This document shows positions 42,888-52,322 of a DNA stretch of 55,938 nt, one piece after another. The notes under the pieces are model-generated. The model was given only the letters and a program-made list of their open reading frames with translations. It did no database searches and was not told where the DNA came from. Position 1 is the stretch's first letter. Each line of letters begins with the position of its first letter. Where the stretch lies: the NCBI GenBank assembly GCA_964471235.1, contig CAYYGL010000005.1, positions 1 through 55,938 on the forward strand. Direction: 5' to 3'. The stretch comes from CAYYGL01 sp964471235. GTDB taxonomy: Bacteria; Calditrichota; Calditrichia; RBG-13-44-9; J075. The position numbers and the translations under genes are program-made.

Positions 42888-44972
42888 TCATTTCTTCCGT
42901 TTCCGGAGCTTATTAAGGCTTTGACGGGGACCCATTACCAGAACCGAATCTCCGAAATGAAACCGATAACCTGGATGAGGCGGAATCACTTTCCGGGCTT
43001 CTTTTTTCTCAGGGTCATAGTTTTGTTTAATCAGGATCACCTCAATACCGAAGCGCCGCCGCAAGTCTAACTCTTGCAACGATTTATTTACAAAATCTCC
43101 CGGCACTTCAATTTCACTCAGTACCTGACCATCCATTAATTCTATCCGCTTAAATTTCTCCAGGGAATTGATATAACCGGAAATTGAAGTTGCCATATCA
43201 TGTTTTAACACTTCCCGGTTATAAATGGCGATCACATCATTCTTGCTGATGGTGCCGATGAGTTTTTTCTCCAGTTCGTTATTCACTACCGGCAATTCAT
43301 CCACATTCATCTCACCAAAAGCTTTCATAACAATATCCAGGGTGTCATCCGGGGTAAAATAATGAGAGCTGGGGGTCATGATATCCCTGGCGATAAGGAG
43401 GGTTTGTAATACTTCGGATTCATAGATAACTCTACGGATATCATGAATGGAAATGATACCGAGGAGATGATTTTGTTGGTCAACCACGAAAAAATTGGGA
43501 TGAGGGCTGGTAACGATCAAGTCCATTAAATTGCTGAATCGGGCGTTTTCCGGCACCCGTTCAACATCTTCACTGATCACATCCGAAACATGCAGGGAGT
43601 GTAGCACATTGACTTCCTGTCCCTGACTCAAATTAATGCCTCGACGGGAAAGTTTGAGCGTGTAGATGGAATCCTTTTTTAATCGGGTGGTAATCAACAC
43701 ACTGATGATGCAGCTTATCATCAGGGGAAGAATAATACGATAATCATCCGTTAACTCAAAGATGATGAGAATAGCGGTGATGGGGGCATGCATGGCACCG
43801 GCAGCCACTGCGCCCATTCCTACCAAGGCGTACGCCCCGGGGGTGGCGGTAATGGAAGGAAAAAGGGAGTGCACTATTGTGCCAATAAACCCGCCCAGGT
43901 TCGCCCCCAGGAATAATGACGGGGCAAAAATCCCGCCGGAACCGCCGGAACCAATAGTAACCGAGGTGGCGACTAATTTCAACAGTACCAGGAACAGTAG
44001 AAAATACCAGGTTAGCCGCCCATTTAACGCCAGGGTAATTGTGTCATATCCGACGCCAAAGATATGGGGGAAAAAGATACCAATGGTTCCGATTAATAAA
44101 CCGCCTATTATCGGTTTTAAGAGTGAAGGGATAGGGATTTCTTCAAACAGGTCTTCGGTTTTATAGAGAATATGAATGAAACCCAGCGCCACCATAGCCG
44201 CCAGGATGCCCAGAAGCACATAGGGAACCATCTCATAAACACTGATCAGTTCATAATGGGGGATGATGAAAGCGGAGAAATCACCCAGGAATCGCCGGGA
44301 GACCACGGTAGCCGCCACGGAAGAAACCACAATGGGGCTGAACTGGGAGATGCCGAAGTCGCTGAGGATAACCTCCATGGCAAAGAGAGCGCCGGCGATG
44401 GGGGCATTGAAGGTAGCGGCAATCCCGGCAGCCGTGCCGCAGGCAACCAGGGTGCGCAGTTGCGACCCGGCAACTTTCAGCACCTGCCCCACAGTGGAAC
44501 CGATGGCGGACCCGATTTGTACGATGGGACCTTCCCGACCCACCGAGCCTCCGGAACCGATGCACACTGCTGAAGCGGTTACTTTTGCCACCATTACCCG
44601 GGGACGAATGGCACCGCCCCGTAACACCACCGATTCCATCACTTCCGGCACCCCGTGCCCCCGCGCCTCCCGGGCAAAGTAAAATACGATGGGGCCCACA
44701 ATCAATCCCCCGGCTGCCGGCGCAAGTAACTTTATGTACCAGGGCAGATGAAGCGCATAATCCAGGCTATACTGCCAGGAACCGAAAAAAACGCCCTCGA
44801 AAAAACGAATGGCAAATCGGAAAAATACTGCACCGAATCCGCCCATAATGCCGATCACAACCGCTACTATTACCATAAAGGTGTGTTCGGTCATCCGGAG
44901 TCGACGCAATTCCCGCAACAAATAACGCTGCCAGATTCGAGCAAGCCTGGGGATATCGGACATTTTTCGCAT
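42888..44972 (-). CDS. CLC-type chloride channel/transporter with CBS and TrkA-C domains
   Basis: 694-aa inner-membrane protein. The CLC core (about 30-430) has the gating motif G145-R-E147-G-P, the second anion motif GSGGSGGIFAPSL and the PxAG region NAPIAG. The internal proton glutamate seen in CLC exchangers (E203 in E. coli) is replaced: LFAME200-V201, as in vertebrate channel-type CLCs, and the first anion motif reads GHGVP and not GSGIP. A CBS pair (about 465-595, binding adenine nucleotides in relatives) and a TrkA-C/RCK-C domain (about 605-690) follow. Chloride passage is expected, possibly channel-like. The gene is divergent from umuD. Confidence 0.88.
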   Translation of the reverse strand: MRKMSDIPRLARIWQRYLLRELRRLRMTEHTFMVIVAVVIGIMGGFGAVFFRFAIRFFEGVFFGSWQYSLDYALHLPWYIKLLAPAAGGLIVGPIVFYFAREARGHGVPEVMESVVLRGGAIRPRVMVAKVTASAVCIGSGGSVGREGPIVQIGSAIGSTVGQVLKVAGSQLRTLVACGTAAGIAATFNAPIAGALFAMEVILSDFGISQFSPIVVSSVAATVVSRRFLGDFSAFIIPHYELISVYEMVPYVLLGILAAMVALGFIHILYKTEDLFEEIPIPSLLKPIIGGLLIGTIGIFFPHIFGVGYDTITLALNGRLTWYFLLFLVLLKLVATSVTIGSGGSGGIFAPSLFLGANLGGFIGTIVHSLFPSITATPGAYALVGMGAVAAGAMHAPITAILIIFELTDDYRIILPLMISCIISVLITTRLKKDSIYTLKLSRRGINLSQGQEVNVLHSLHVSDVISEDVERVPENARFSNLMDLIVTSPHPNFFVVDQQNHLLGIISIHDIRRVIYESEVLQTLLIARDIMTPSSHYFTPDDTLDIVMKAFGEMNVDELPVVNNELEKKLIGTISKNDVIAIYNREVLKHDMATSISGYINSLEKFKRIELMDGQVLSEIEVPGDFVNKSLQELDLRRRFGIEVILIKQNYDPEKKEARKVIPPHPGYRFHFGDSVLVMGPRQSLNKLRKRKK

Positions 44973-45257
44973 CGCGTGGTGTCCCGATGAGAATCCCTGT
45001 TTTCTACTTTCCCTTTGAGCTACCCACCAATATACAAATTTTTTGGGAATGATTCAGGTGATTTGTTACCCGGTCCTTATTTCCAGAGGAGACCGGCAGC
45101 TTTGCCAGTCGAAAAAGACAACTCATACCGACGAGAGGGCAGCCGGTCTGACGTCGGAAGTAACTCTCCACCGAACAAAAATTTTACAAATTTTCCTTGC
45201 AAAATCCGCAAAAAATATCCTAATTTTCCAAAAACTTATTAATCTTAAGGGGTTATT
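44973..45257. promoter_or_regulatory. 285-base divergent region between the CLC gene and umuD
   Basis: Should hold promoters in both directions. For umuD a candidate is TTGCAA (45197-45202), an 18-base spacer and TAATTT (45221-45226). CCGACG (45128-45133) and CGTCGG (45152-45157) form an interrupted inverted repeat that could be an operator. No SOS box of a known type was recognised. Confidence 0.35.
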
Positions 45258-45716
45258 ATGAAAGGATTTATAAAAAGAAAACATCAAGGGAGTGATGATT
45301 TTATGTTTTACGAGATCGATCTAAAACGCAGCTTAAAAATTCCGTTATTTGCGGCTCGAATTTCCGCCGGATTCCCCTCGCCGGCAGACGATTACCTGGA
45401 CAAGAAATTAGACCTCAACGAACTGCTGATTCGTCATCCGGCGGCAACGTTCTTTGTCCGGGTAAAGGGGAACTCCATGGAGGAAGCCAATATTTTTGAC
45501 GGAGATATTCTGATTGTGGACCGATCCCTGACCCCTAAAAATAATGATGTGATCGTATGTGTGCTGAACGGGGAATTTACCGTAAAGCGCTACATGAAAC
45601 GCGGCGGTGAAATCTGGTTGTTTTCCGACCACCCCGATTATGAACCGATTCGAGTCACTGAGGAGATGGATTTTCAGGTCTGGGGCGTGGTGCCTTATGT
45701 CATCCACAAAAATTGA
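45258..45716 (+). CDS. umuD: UmuD-like S24 self-cleaving protein
   Basis: 152-aa member of the LexA/UmuD serine peptidase family. The catalytic dyad is S73 (VKGNSME) and K110 (FTVKRYM), 37 residues apart as in E. coli UmuD (S60, K97). The self-cleavage site fits A37-G38, 36 residues before the serine, also as in UmuD (C24-G25). It lacks a DNA-binding N terminus, so it is not a repressor. UmuD' normally binds the UmuC polymerase, but no umuC lies next to it: the following 325 bases are non-coding and the next gene is on the other strand. AAGGGG stands 5 bases before the ATG. Confidence 0.88.
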   Translation: MKGFIKRKHQGSDDFMFYEIDLKRSLKIPLFAARISAGFPSPADDYLDKKLDLNELLIRHPAATFFVRVKGNSMEEANIFDGDILIVDRSLTPKNNDVIVCVLNGEFTVKRYMKRGGEIWLFSDHPDYEPIRVTEEMDFQVWGVVPYVIHKN

Positions 45717-46041
45717 ACCGCCCCACCCAACAAGCCAACGGGCAGCCTCTCCATATTCCTCTTGCACAAATACACGACATCGTGTGCATATCAACTTGCA
45801 CAAATCAAGAAAGATTAGTGGATTTCTACGTTTACAAGAATGACAGCCCGGATAAGGTGGCTCCGTGGGAAGAAGCTCCTGAGTTGCCGGTTTGGGATGA
45901 AAGGTGTGAAACAACACGACGAGCAGTAAGGTGTAAAATTTTGCGGGTTATTCTTTTGACATTGAATACTGAGTTACCGATGTAGGATGAACGGATTACT
46001 GAACCCTCTTCCAACGGTGCCTCTAAATGATATTCCCGGCA
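45717..46041. other. 325-base intergenic region after umuD
   Basis: No supported gene. A 90-codon open frame at 45713-45985 has no ribosome site, a biased composition and no family resemblance. It contains GAATGACAG (about 45838-45846), a 9-base motif shared with the inner arms of the MITE-like element at 25432-25572. Confidence 0.5.
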
Positions 46042-48087
46042 TTAATGCAGGTGTTGCCGAAGTTTTGCTTTCAATTCCCGGGCTTGCGGAAAATCCGGTT
46101 TCAATGCCAGTGCTTTATTCACCGTGTCCATTGCTTTGCTAAACTGTTGTAAATTCGCATAGCTAACACTGAGCAGGTACAGGGCAGTTGCTTTCTGAGG
46201 GGCGGACAACCTTTTTTGCCGGGAGTCTATTTCCAGGGACTGCCGCAAATACTTGACGGCCGCTTTATATCGCCTGGTTAAGACGGTCACATTTCCCAGC
46301 TTTGCCAGGATAAGCGGATTCAGCGGGTCGTTCGTCAAGGCACGCCGGTACCACCTTAAAGCATAGGTGAAGTTTTCCTGCAGGAAATACAAATCACCGA
46401 TCTTGAAGGCAGGAAAATAATTTTCATAAAAAGCAATATAGACTGCCTGGTATTCCTGTAACGCTTTTTCCAGGTTGTTCTGCTTTTCATAAAATTCTGC
46501 CACTTTGTAGTGGGCGCCGTCCCAAAAAATTTTTTTCCGAAGATGACGATAGGCAATTTCCCTGGTCAATTGATTTCCCACCGGTTGGTAGAATTTTAAG
46601 TTTACCGGCGCCTCGGCAAAGGGCCAATGGTGGGTTAAATAATAAATCCGTAAATTGCCAAACTCCAGGTCCAGCGGGGTAACGCCGCCGGTTTCTTTCA
46701 TATATTCCTTGCGAATGGTGTTGATATCATCGGGGTTCAGCAGATGTTCCTGGAATTCGATTGGTCGGGGTGGATTTATAATCTGTATTTTTTTTAGCGT
46801 TTCGAAAAACGCCTGCGCCATTAGACGGTAGCCGTCAAAGCGGGGATGCAGGTGTTCATAAAACAAATTTGCCCCGGGGATGCCGCCGGGACTGGTTTTC
46901 TGAAAAACTTCTTCCATATCCACCACGGGGACATTGGTCTCGCGGGCGACCCTTCGGATAATTTTATTAAAGATGTCAGGAGCGCGAAATCTCAGCAAAT
47001 CCAGATCCCGGGCTTTTTTGAACTCTCGGAGTGCTTCGCTACTGTCGTCAATTGCCAGCAGTGATTTTGCCCGGAAATAATGGAGGTCGGCTGAGGACGA
47101 ATCGATACGATTCAGCCGGGAAAAAATCGCCAGTGCCGCTTCATGTTTCCCTTCCATCTGCAATTTTCGGGCTTTTAACAACTTCGCCTGGCACCGCTTT
47201 CGGGTGTAGGGGTCCAATTCATCGGAAAAACGGGACATAAAGGGCGGTTGGTCTTTTAGATTTGACACCAGGGTGCTCAGCACCACCGCCACGTGGTGCT
47301 TGCGGGCGCGTTTGACAATTTCCCTGAGATTCGCTTCAAAAGTGCGGCAGGCATAGCGGAACGCTTCGGAGTCTTTCCGAATCATCTGTTTTCCAACCAT
47401 TGCCTGCATTAAGGACAGCCGGGCTGTAGTTGGCTGGGAGGAAAAGATACCGGCAATTTCCCGAAACAATGATTCCAGCAACTGCATCACCCGAAATCGT
47501 TTTAGCTTCAGATACAGAAGAATCAACTGCCGGTTCCGGAAAAAAGATTGGGTTGACCCGACTCCCAAAGCGCCATAGAATTCGTTGTGTCCCATATAAA
47601 TGATCAGGGCGTCCGGCTGCAATTGCAGCACTTCCGGCAGGATATCCAACACCGTAAAGCTATTGACGGCGGAAATTCCCAGGTTGATGACTTCCACATG
47701 GTGATCCATCAGGGCGTTGCGAAGGCGGTATTGCAGTTGGAAGGGAAAGGTAGCGTTGATTTCGTAGGGGAAGCCGGCCGTGGTGGAGCCGCCCGGGCAG
47801 AATATCCGTAGAGCTCCCGGCTTTTTCACCCGGTCAAAACTCTCTTCCGATGCTTCCGGGATGATTTCCGGCGGCAGGTTAAAATAGCGCCGTGCCACCT
47901 GCCGGTTTACCACGTATTTGGGTTTATGATAGAGCGTCTGCTCCTTCACCAGCGGATAATCATCCCCATATCCAAACAGCCGTAACAACCCCTCCAGCAG
48001 GATCAGGAAAATTACCGGCAAAGCAATTAAGATGAGAGAAAACAATACTCGTTTTTTTGGGGACAAGTTAGATGATTCGTTGGTCAT
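46042..48087 (-). CDS. Membrane-anchored SGNH hydrolase with TPR repeats (paralogue 1)
   Basis: 681-aa protein. One hydrophobic segment (about 14-36) anchors it, with the rest predicted outside the cytoplasm. SGNH/GDSL blocks: catalytic serine S101 in GGSTTAG, oxyanion Asn in YMGHNEFYG, and the Asp/His pair in HLHPRFDGY. The middle and C-terminal regions contain TPR-like helical repeats (for example LQEYQAVYIAFYENYFPAFKIG and the final ALALKPDFPQARELK). SGNH enzymes remove or transfer acyl groups from glycans or lipids. The gene is 231 bases downstream of a close paralogue with the same layout. Substrate unknown; cell-surface polysaccharide acyl modification is a guess. Confidence 0.8.
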   Translation of the reverse strand: MTNESSNLSPKKRVLFSLILIALPVIFLILLEGLLRLFGYGDDYPLVKEQTLYHKPKYVVNRQVARRYFNLPPEIIPEASEESFDRVKKPGALRIFCPGGSTTAGFPYEINATFPFQLQYRLRNALMDHHVEVINLGISAVNSFTVLDILPEVLQLQPDALIIYMGHNEFYGALGVGSTQSFFRNRQLILLYLKLKRFRVMQLLESLFREIAGIFSSQPTTARLSLMQAMVGKQMIRKDSEAFRYACRTFEANLREIVKRARKHHVAVVLSTLVSNLKDQPPFMSRFSDELDPYTRKRCQAKLLKARKLQMEGKHEAALAIFSRLNRIDSSSADLHYFRAKSLLAIDDSSEALREFKKARDLDLLRFRAPDIFNKIIRRVARETNVPVVDMEEVFQKTSPGGIPGANLFYEHLHPRFDGYRLMAQAFFETLKKIQIINPPRPIEFQEHLLNPDDINTIRKEYMKETGGVTPLDLEFGNLRIYYLTHHWPFAEAPVNLKFYQPVGNQLTREIAYRHLRKKIFWDGAHYKVAEFYEKQNNLEKALQEYQAVYIAFYENYFPAFKIGDLYFLQENFTYALRWYRRALTNDPLNPLILAKLGNVTVLTRRYKAAVKYLRQSLEIDSRQKRLSAPQKATALYLLSVSYANLQQFSKAMDTVNKALALKPDFPQARELKAKLRQHLH

Positions 48088-48318
48088 TTCCGCTTCTTCA
48101 ATGTTGAGTTCCTGTTTTGGGCTTCCTCGACAAAGCCGTATCTACCACACACCTGGGGATGACTCCGCCCACTAAGTGGTGGAGTTGATTTTAAGTGAGA
48201 ATCTGCGTCTTCCCCGGATGGGGCAGGCAGTTTTATCCGTGTTATTTTTTGATAATACTGAAATAGAACACGGAATACGCTGATGACGCGGAATCTCACG
48301 GAGATAAGGGCCCCGGGT

Positions 48319-50358
48319 TTAATCCTCCTGATTATTCGATTTCCCTTTAACCCCCAGAATTTTCGCTAACTTCCGGGCTTCCGGTAAATCCGGTTGGAGT
48401 TTGAGGGACGTTTGCAATGCAGATTGTGCCAACGGATATTTTTTTAACCGCCAGTAAGCAAATGCCAGGTCTAAATGAGCAACGGCATCATGGGGAGCCG
48501 CTTTACACACGGCTTCCCAGTATAGTGCAGCGATATCCGGATGATCCTCGTTCAGGTAAATTTTTCCCAGCATTTTATAGATTTCTTCAGGGCGGGACAC
48601 CCGCTCAGCCGCTTCATCCAGTAATTGAATAGCTTCCGCACTTTTGTGCTGTTCTGTCAACAACTGCGCCAGAAACAGATATGGGGAGTCATTCATTGGG
48701 GTGGCGTGGATAAGCGCCCGGTATTCCTGCCCCGCTTTGTCAAGTTGCTTTTGTTCCCGGTAAAATTGAGCCGCTTCCACATGCATGCGTTCCCAGGAAA
48801 TTTCATCCCGCCAGTAGCGCAATACCAGTTGGTCAATTGGGTCTGATGAGAGACGTATTTCCGACGGGGGCGGTGGTGAACCATGGGTAAAGGGAAATCC
48901 CATCTTCAGATAACGAATCCGCAAATCCCCGGCTTTTCGATCCACCTCTGTTATGCCGATGTCCGGCAGCCAGGCGCTGTCCGGCAATTGTTTGGCGAGT
49001 GGAACGCCGGGTCCCCGGCTGGAAATTACCCCGCTGGCGAAAGTTTTTGCCATCAGCACATAACCATCCACATTGGGATGGAGGTGTTCTAAGAAAAGTG
49101 ATTTCCCGGGGATGCCGCCCGGTGAGTTCACTTCAAACGCCTGTTGAATAGGCACCACTGTCACCCCGGGGCGTGTTCCCATATTCCGGATTCGGCGATT
49201 CAAATCCTCACTGGCACGAAAACGCAGCCCGTCAAATTCCTTGGCTTTGTAAAAAAAGCGGTATGCCTGCCCGGTGTCGCCCAATGCTTCCCACACCTGC
49301 CCCAGCAGAAAATAAGGCGATGCCGGCAGGGAATCGAGTGCCACCGCCTGTTCCAGCAATTGCCGGGCAGTCGGGTATTGCCGCTGCGCCAGTTTCTCCT
49401 TTGCCGAATTTAACAGCGACTCCCATTCCGCCCGGTTCCCATTCTCCCCGTGCACATCCACAAAGGGCGGCTGGTCGTGGATGTTGCTCACCAGGGTGCC
49501 TATCATCACCGGGATGTGATGTTTTTCTGCGTAATCAACCACATCTTCCATGTTCTTTTGAAAATTCTCACCGGCGATGTGAAACAATTTACTTCCGTAG
49601 GGAATGTGCTGCTTTCCAGCCAGCCGCTCCATCAGGGTGCCGCGGGATGCTGCCCCGGAATGCGCTGCTTTCTCAAATCCCCGGAAAATCCATTGCACCA
49701 CCGCCTTCACCAATTGGAATGTTCGGAAACGGCTTAGTTTGAGATAAGTCAGGATCAACCAGCGGGAGTTGCCCAGCAGCGATTCCGAAGAGCCCACGCC
49801 CAAACCGCCGTAAAACTCATTGTGCCCGGTGTAGATGAGCAGCAAGTCGGGGTGGTATGGCGCTAATCGAAGGGCTATATCGCGAACGGTGTAACTGGAA
49901 ACCGCCGGCATGGCAAGGTTTACCACCTCAATATACTTTTCCGGGTAATAAGCATGCAGGATGGCTTTTAAAATGGAAGAGAAGCTGCCGTTGAACAGGT
50001 AAGGATACCCGGCAGTGGTCGAACCGCCCAATACAAAAATGCGGTAACTATCAGCCGGTTTCCGTTTCAGAAAAACATCCGTCACTGCCACGGAAGGATT
50101 TATCGTGCTGCCCGGGAAATAGCGCTGTCCCAATTTGGGATTGATGGCATAATAGGATGAATCCACTGCAAAGGTGGTGAAAATTTTATCCGACAACCCG
50201 TAATCCGTCCAGACCAAAATTCCTTCCAGCAGCACAAAAAACAGCACTGGAATTGCTGCCATTAGCAGGGTGAATAGCCGCTTTTGCCCCGGCGTCAGGG
50301 CAACGGTCTTTTTCTCCGGTGAAGGTGATTTCCGCTGTTTTGCCGTCTTTTTCGCCAT
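48319..50358 (-). CDS. Membrane-anchored SGNH hydrolase with TPR repeats (paralogue 2)
   Basis: 679-aa paralogue of the next gene downstream. Lys-rich cytoplasmic start, transmembrane segment about 28-48, catalytic serine S113 in GGSTTAG, YTGHNEFYGGLGVGSSES, and the Asp/His pair in HLHPNVDGY. TPR repeats occupy about 320-390 and 540-670 (TAPHDAVAHLDLAFAYWRLKKYPLA). Motifs, domain order and length agree closely with paralogue 1, so the pair arose by tandem duplication; the two differ most in the N terminus and in the linker after the catalytic domain. Perhaps they form a heteromer or handle related substrates. Confidence 0.8.
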   Translation of the reverse strand: MAKKTAKQRKSPSPEKKTVALTPGQKRLFTLLMAAIPVLFFVLLEGILVWTDYGLSDKIFTTFAVDSSYYAINPKLGQRYFPGSTINPSVAVTDVFLKRKPADSYRIFVLGGSTTAGYPYLFNGSFSSILKAILHAYYPEKYIEVVNLAMPAVSSYTVRDIALRLAPYHPDLLLIYTGHNEFYGGLGVGSSESLLGNSRWLILTYLKLSRFRTFQLVKAVVQWIFRGFEKAAHSGAASRGTLMERLAGKQHIPYGSKLFHIAGENFQKNMEDVVDYAEKHHIPVMIGTLVSNIHDQPPFVDVHGENGNRAEWESLLNSAKEKLAQRQYPTARQLLEQAVALDSLPASPYFLLGQVWEALGDTGQAYRFFYKAKEFDGLRFRASEDLNRRIRNMGTRPGVTVVPIQQAFEVNSPGGIPGKSLFLEHLHPNVDGYVLMAKTFASGVISSRGPGVPLAKQLPDSAWLPDIGITEVDRKAGDLRIRYLKMGFPFTHGSPPPPSEIRLSSDPIDQLVLRYWRDEISWERMHVEAAQFYREQKQLDKAGQEYRALIHATPMNDSPYLFLAQLLTEQHKSAEAIQLLDEAAERVSRPEEIYKMLGKIYLNEDHPDIAALYWEAVCKAAPHDAVAHLDLAFAYWRLKKYPLAQSALQTSLKLQPDLPEARKLAKILGVKGKSNNQED

Positions 50359-50447
50359 GTGTTAAGATTTGTCTTTTTGGGTCTTCCGGATGTATTGAGA
50401 CATCAGCATTTCCCGGGGAAAAGATGCCCACACGAAAAACTCGCACC

Positions 50448-52322
50448 TTATTTCAGAATTTTTATCTCGTAAGGTGCAAACATCAGTTCTTTTGGAGCGG
50501 ATGCCGGCGAAATCTTCTGCCCGGTTATCAAATTTTGTAATGCTTTACTGCCGGGAAGATAGCGATTCACATCAACCATTGCCCGGAGGGGCAGGTCGGA
50601 ATTGTTCGCCAACACCAACACCGCGCTCTCCTTTAAGCTGCGCACAAATACCAACAGGGAGGGGTATTCGTCTTCAGGTATAAATCGTATTTTTCCCATG
50701 GCTAAAACCGGGTTCCCCTTTCGCACCGCGATAAGCTGCCGATACCACTCAAACAACTCCCGGTCAAACGCCACCGAATCCACCGGGCGCTTTTTCCCCA
50801 GCGGATGGGAGGCTTCCGGCTCATACTGCCACCCTTCCCAGAGCATCGGTTTGCGGCAATCGGGGTCGTCGCCGCCCCACATACCGGCTTCATCGCCGTA
50901 GTAAATCATTGGCGCACCGGGGAGGGTCATCTGCAACCCGGCTATGAAAAATTGTTTCCGGCGTTCCGCCGTGGTGGGTTTTCGCACATCATAATCGGGA
51001 TTCTGGTAGGAATTCGCTGCATGATCATACCAGCGGTCCGGATTCACTATTTGCGATGCCACCCGATCCACATCGTGGCTGTCCATTAAATTCTGACAGA
51101 CCAGCACATTCTCCCAGGGATAATCGCGGTAAATTGCCTGTAAACTATCCGTAAACGCTTCTGTCGAAATTTGCTGTTTTACATCGATGACATATTTTTT
51201 GACCGCCCGGGCAAACCGGTAATTCATTACCGCATCAAATGCTGATCCCAGCCAGGGAGCCGCATTATACATTTTATTATGATTAAAATCCTCCCACCAG
51301 ATTTCACCGGTAAGGTAGGCGTTGGGATTAATTTCTTTTACCCAGTCCCGAAATGTTTTCCAGAACTTGATACTTACCATATCCGCCACATCCAGGCGCC
51401 ACCCGTCGATGCCATCGGAAGGATCGCCGTCGCCGTTGGGGTCCATCCACCGCTGCACCACCGCTTTGATATGCTCCCGGGGACCGCTAACCAGTCCATT
51501 GTCATCCTCCCGCAGTTCCGGTAAATCCCGAACCCCATACCATCCCCGGTAACGGAACTCATTTGCTTCAGTTGCCGGATTATCCCACTGTTCGATGTAA
51601 AACCAGTCTTTAAACTCCGAGTGCTGCTGTTTCTCCATCACATCCCGGAACGCCCAGAAATTGTTTCCTACATGGTTAAACACCCCGTCAATGATCACCT
51701 TCATCCCCCGGCCGTGGCATGCATTGAGAAGTTTTAAAAAAAGGCTGTCGGCAGAAGTCCACTGCCAGGTTGTTGGGTCTGCCGGATTTTCCTGCGCCCA
51801 GACCTGGCGGTCTCTGGCAGGGTTGGGTCCAAAGTTGTTATCGATATGATGATACATGGCGGCGTCATATTTATGCAGGGATGGCGATTCAAAGAGGGGA
51901 GTGAAATAGATAGCGGTAATGCCCAATTCCTGCAAGTAATCCAGCTTATCGAGAACGCCCTGCAAATCTCCCCCGTAGCGGCGCAACCCGGCTACGGCAC
52001 TAAAATTAGGCTCACCCGGTTTTGCCCAGTCGAAGAATTGATGCCAGGGGATATTCTGCTCCCAGGGTTGCAGTTTATACCAATCCGATGTCCAGGGATG
52101 AATTTGCCAACTGGACGGTGTAAAGTAGGGCCAGCTATCTGCCATATCTGCCGGAGTTGGGTCATTACCGGGGTCCCCGTTACGAAACCGTTCCGGAAAA
52201 ATCTGATACCAGACCGCCGTTTTCGCCCATTCCGGCACGCTCGATCCCTTCTGCGGCATATTCGCTGGTTGGGAGTGGCATCCGCAGAATAGAAACAACA
52301 TGAATACGGTAACGATTCTCAT
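50448..52322 (-). CDS. GH13 alpha-amylase family lipoprotein
   Basis: 624-aa exported enzyme. The N terminus (MRIVTVFMLFLFCGC) looks like a lipoprotein signal, with C13 or C15 lipidated. The (beta/alpha)8 catalytic domain has the GH13 regions DGVFNHVG, GWRLD311VAD, LTGE340IW and NLMDSHD417VDR; D311 is the nucleophile, E340 the acid/base and D417 the transition-state stabiliser. The long insert after the first strand (about 45-110) and the motif WYQIFPERFRNGD suggest the neopullulanase/cyclomaltodextrinase-like subgroups acting on alpha-1,4-glucans. A beta-sandwich C domain closes it (about 540-624). Its start overlaps the upstream methyltransferase stop by 4 bases. Different chemistry from the beta-glucan block at 26-36 kb. 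Confidence 0.9.
   Translation of the reverse strand: MRIVTVFMLFLFCGCHSQPANMPQKGSSVPEWAKTAVWYQIFPERFRNGDPGNDPTPADMADSWPYFTPSSWQIHPWTSDWYKLQPWEQNIPWHQFFDWAKPGEPNFSAVAGLRRYGGDLQGVLDKLDYLQELGITAIYFTPLFESPSLHKYDAAMYHHIDNNFGPNPARDRQVWAQENPADPTTWQWTSADSLFLKLLNACHGRGMKVIIDGVFNHVGNNFWAFRDVMEKQQHSEFKDWFYIEQWDNPATEANEFRYRGWYGVRDLPELREDDNGLVSGPREHIKAVVQRWMDPNGDGDPSDGIDGWRLDVADMVSIKFWKTFRDWVKEINPNAYLTGEIWWEDFNHNKMYNAAPWLGSAFDAVMNYRFARAVKKYVIDVKQQISTEAFTDSLQAIYRDYPWENVLVCQNLMDSHDVDRVASQIVNPDRWYDHAANSYQNPDYDVRKPTTAERRKQFFIAGLQMTLPGAPMIYYGDEAGMWGGDDPDCRKPMLWEGWQYEPEASHPLGKKRPVDSVAFDRELFEWYRQLIAVRKGNPVLAMGKIRFIPEDEYPSLLVFVRSLKESAVLVLANNSDLPLRAMVDVNRYLPGSKALQNLITGQKISPASAPKELMFAPYEIKILK

Noticed and set aside
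44246..44682. Several open frames on both strands inside the CLC gene
   Set aside because: They are alternative frames of the well-supported CLC coding sequence, with no ribosome sites and no domain similarity.
45956..45961. TTGACA on the + strand before 46042
   Set aside because: No + strand gene follows and no matching -10 element is present, so it is probably chance.
45713..45985. 90-codon open frame after umuD
   Set aside because: It overlaps the umuD end, has no ribosome site and no recognisable domain, and contains a motif shared with an intergenic repeat.
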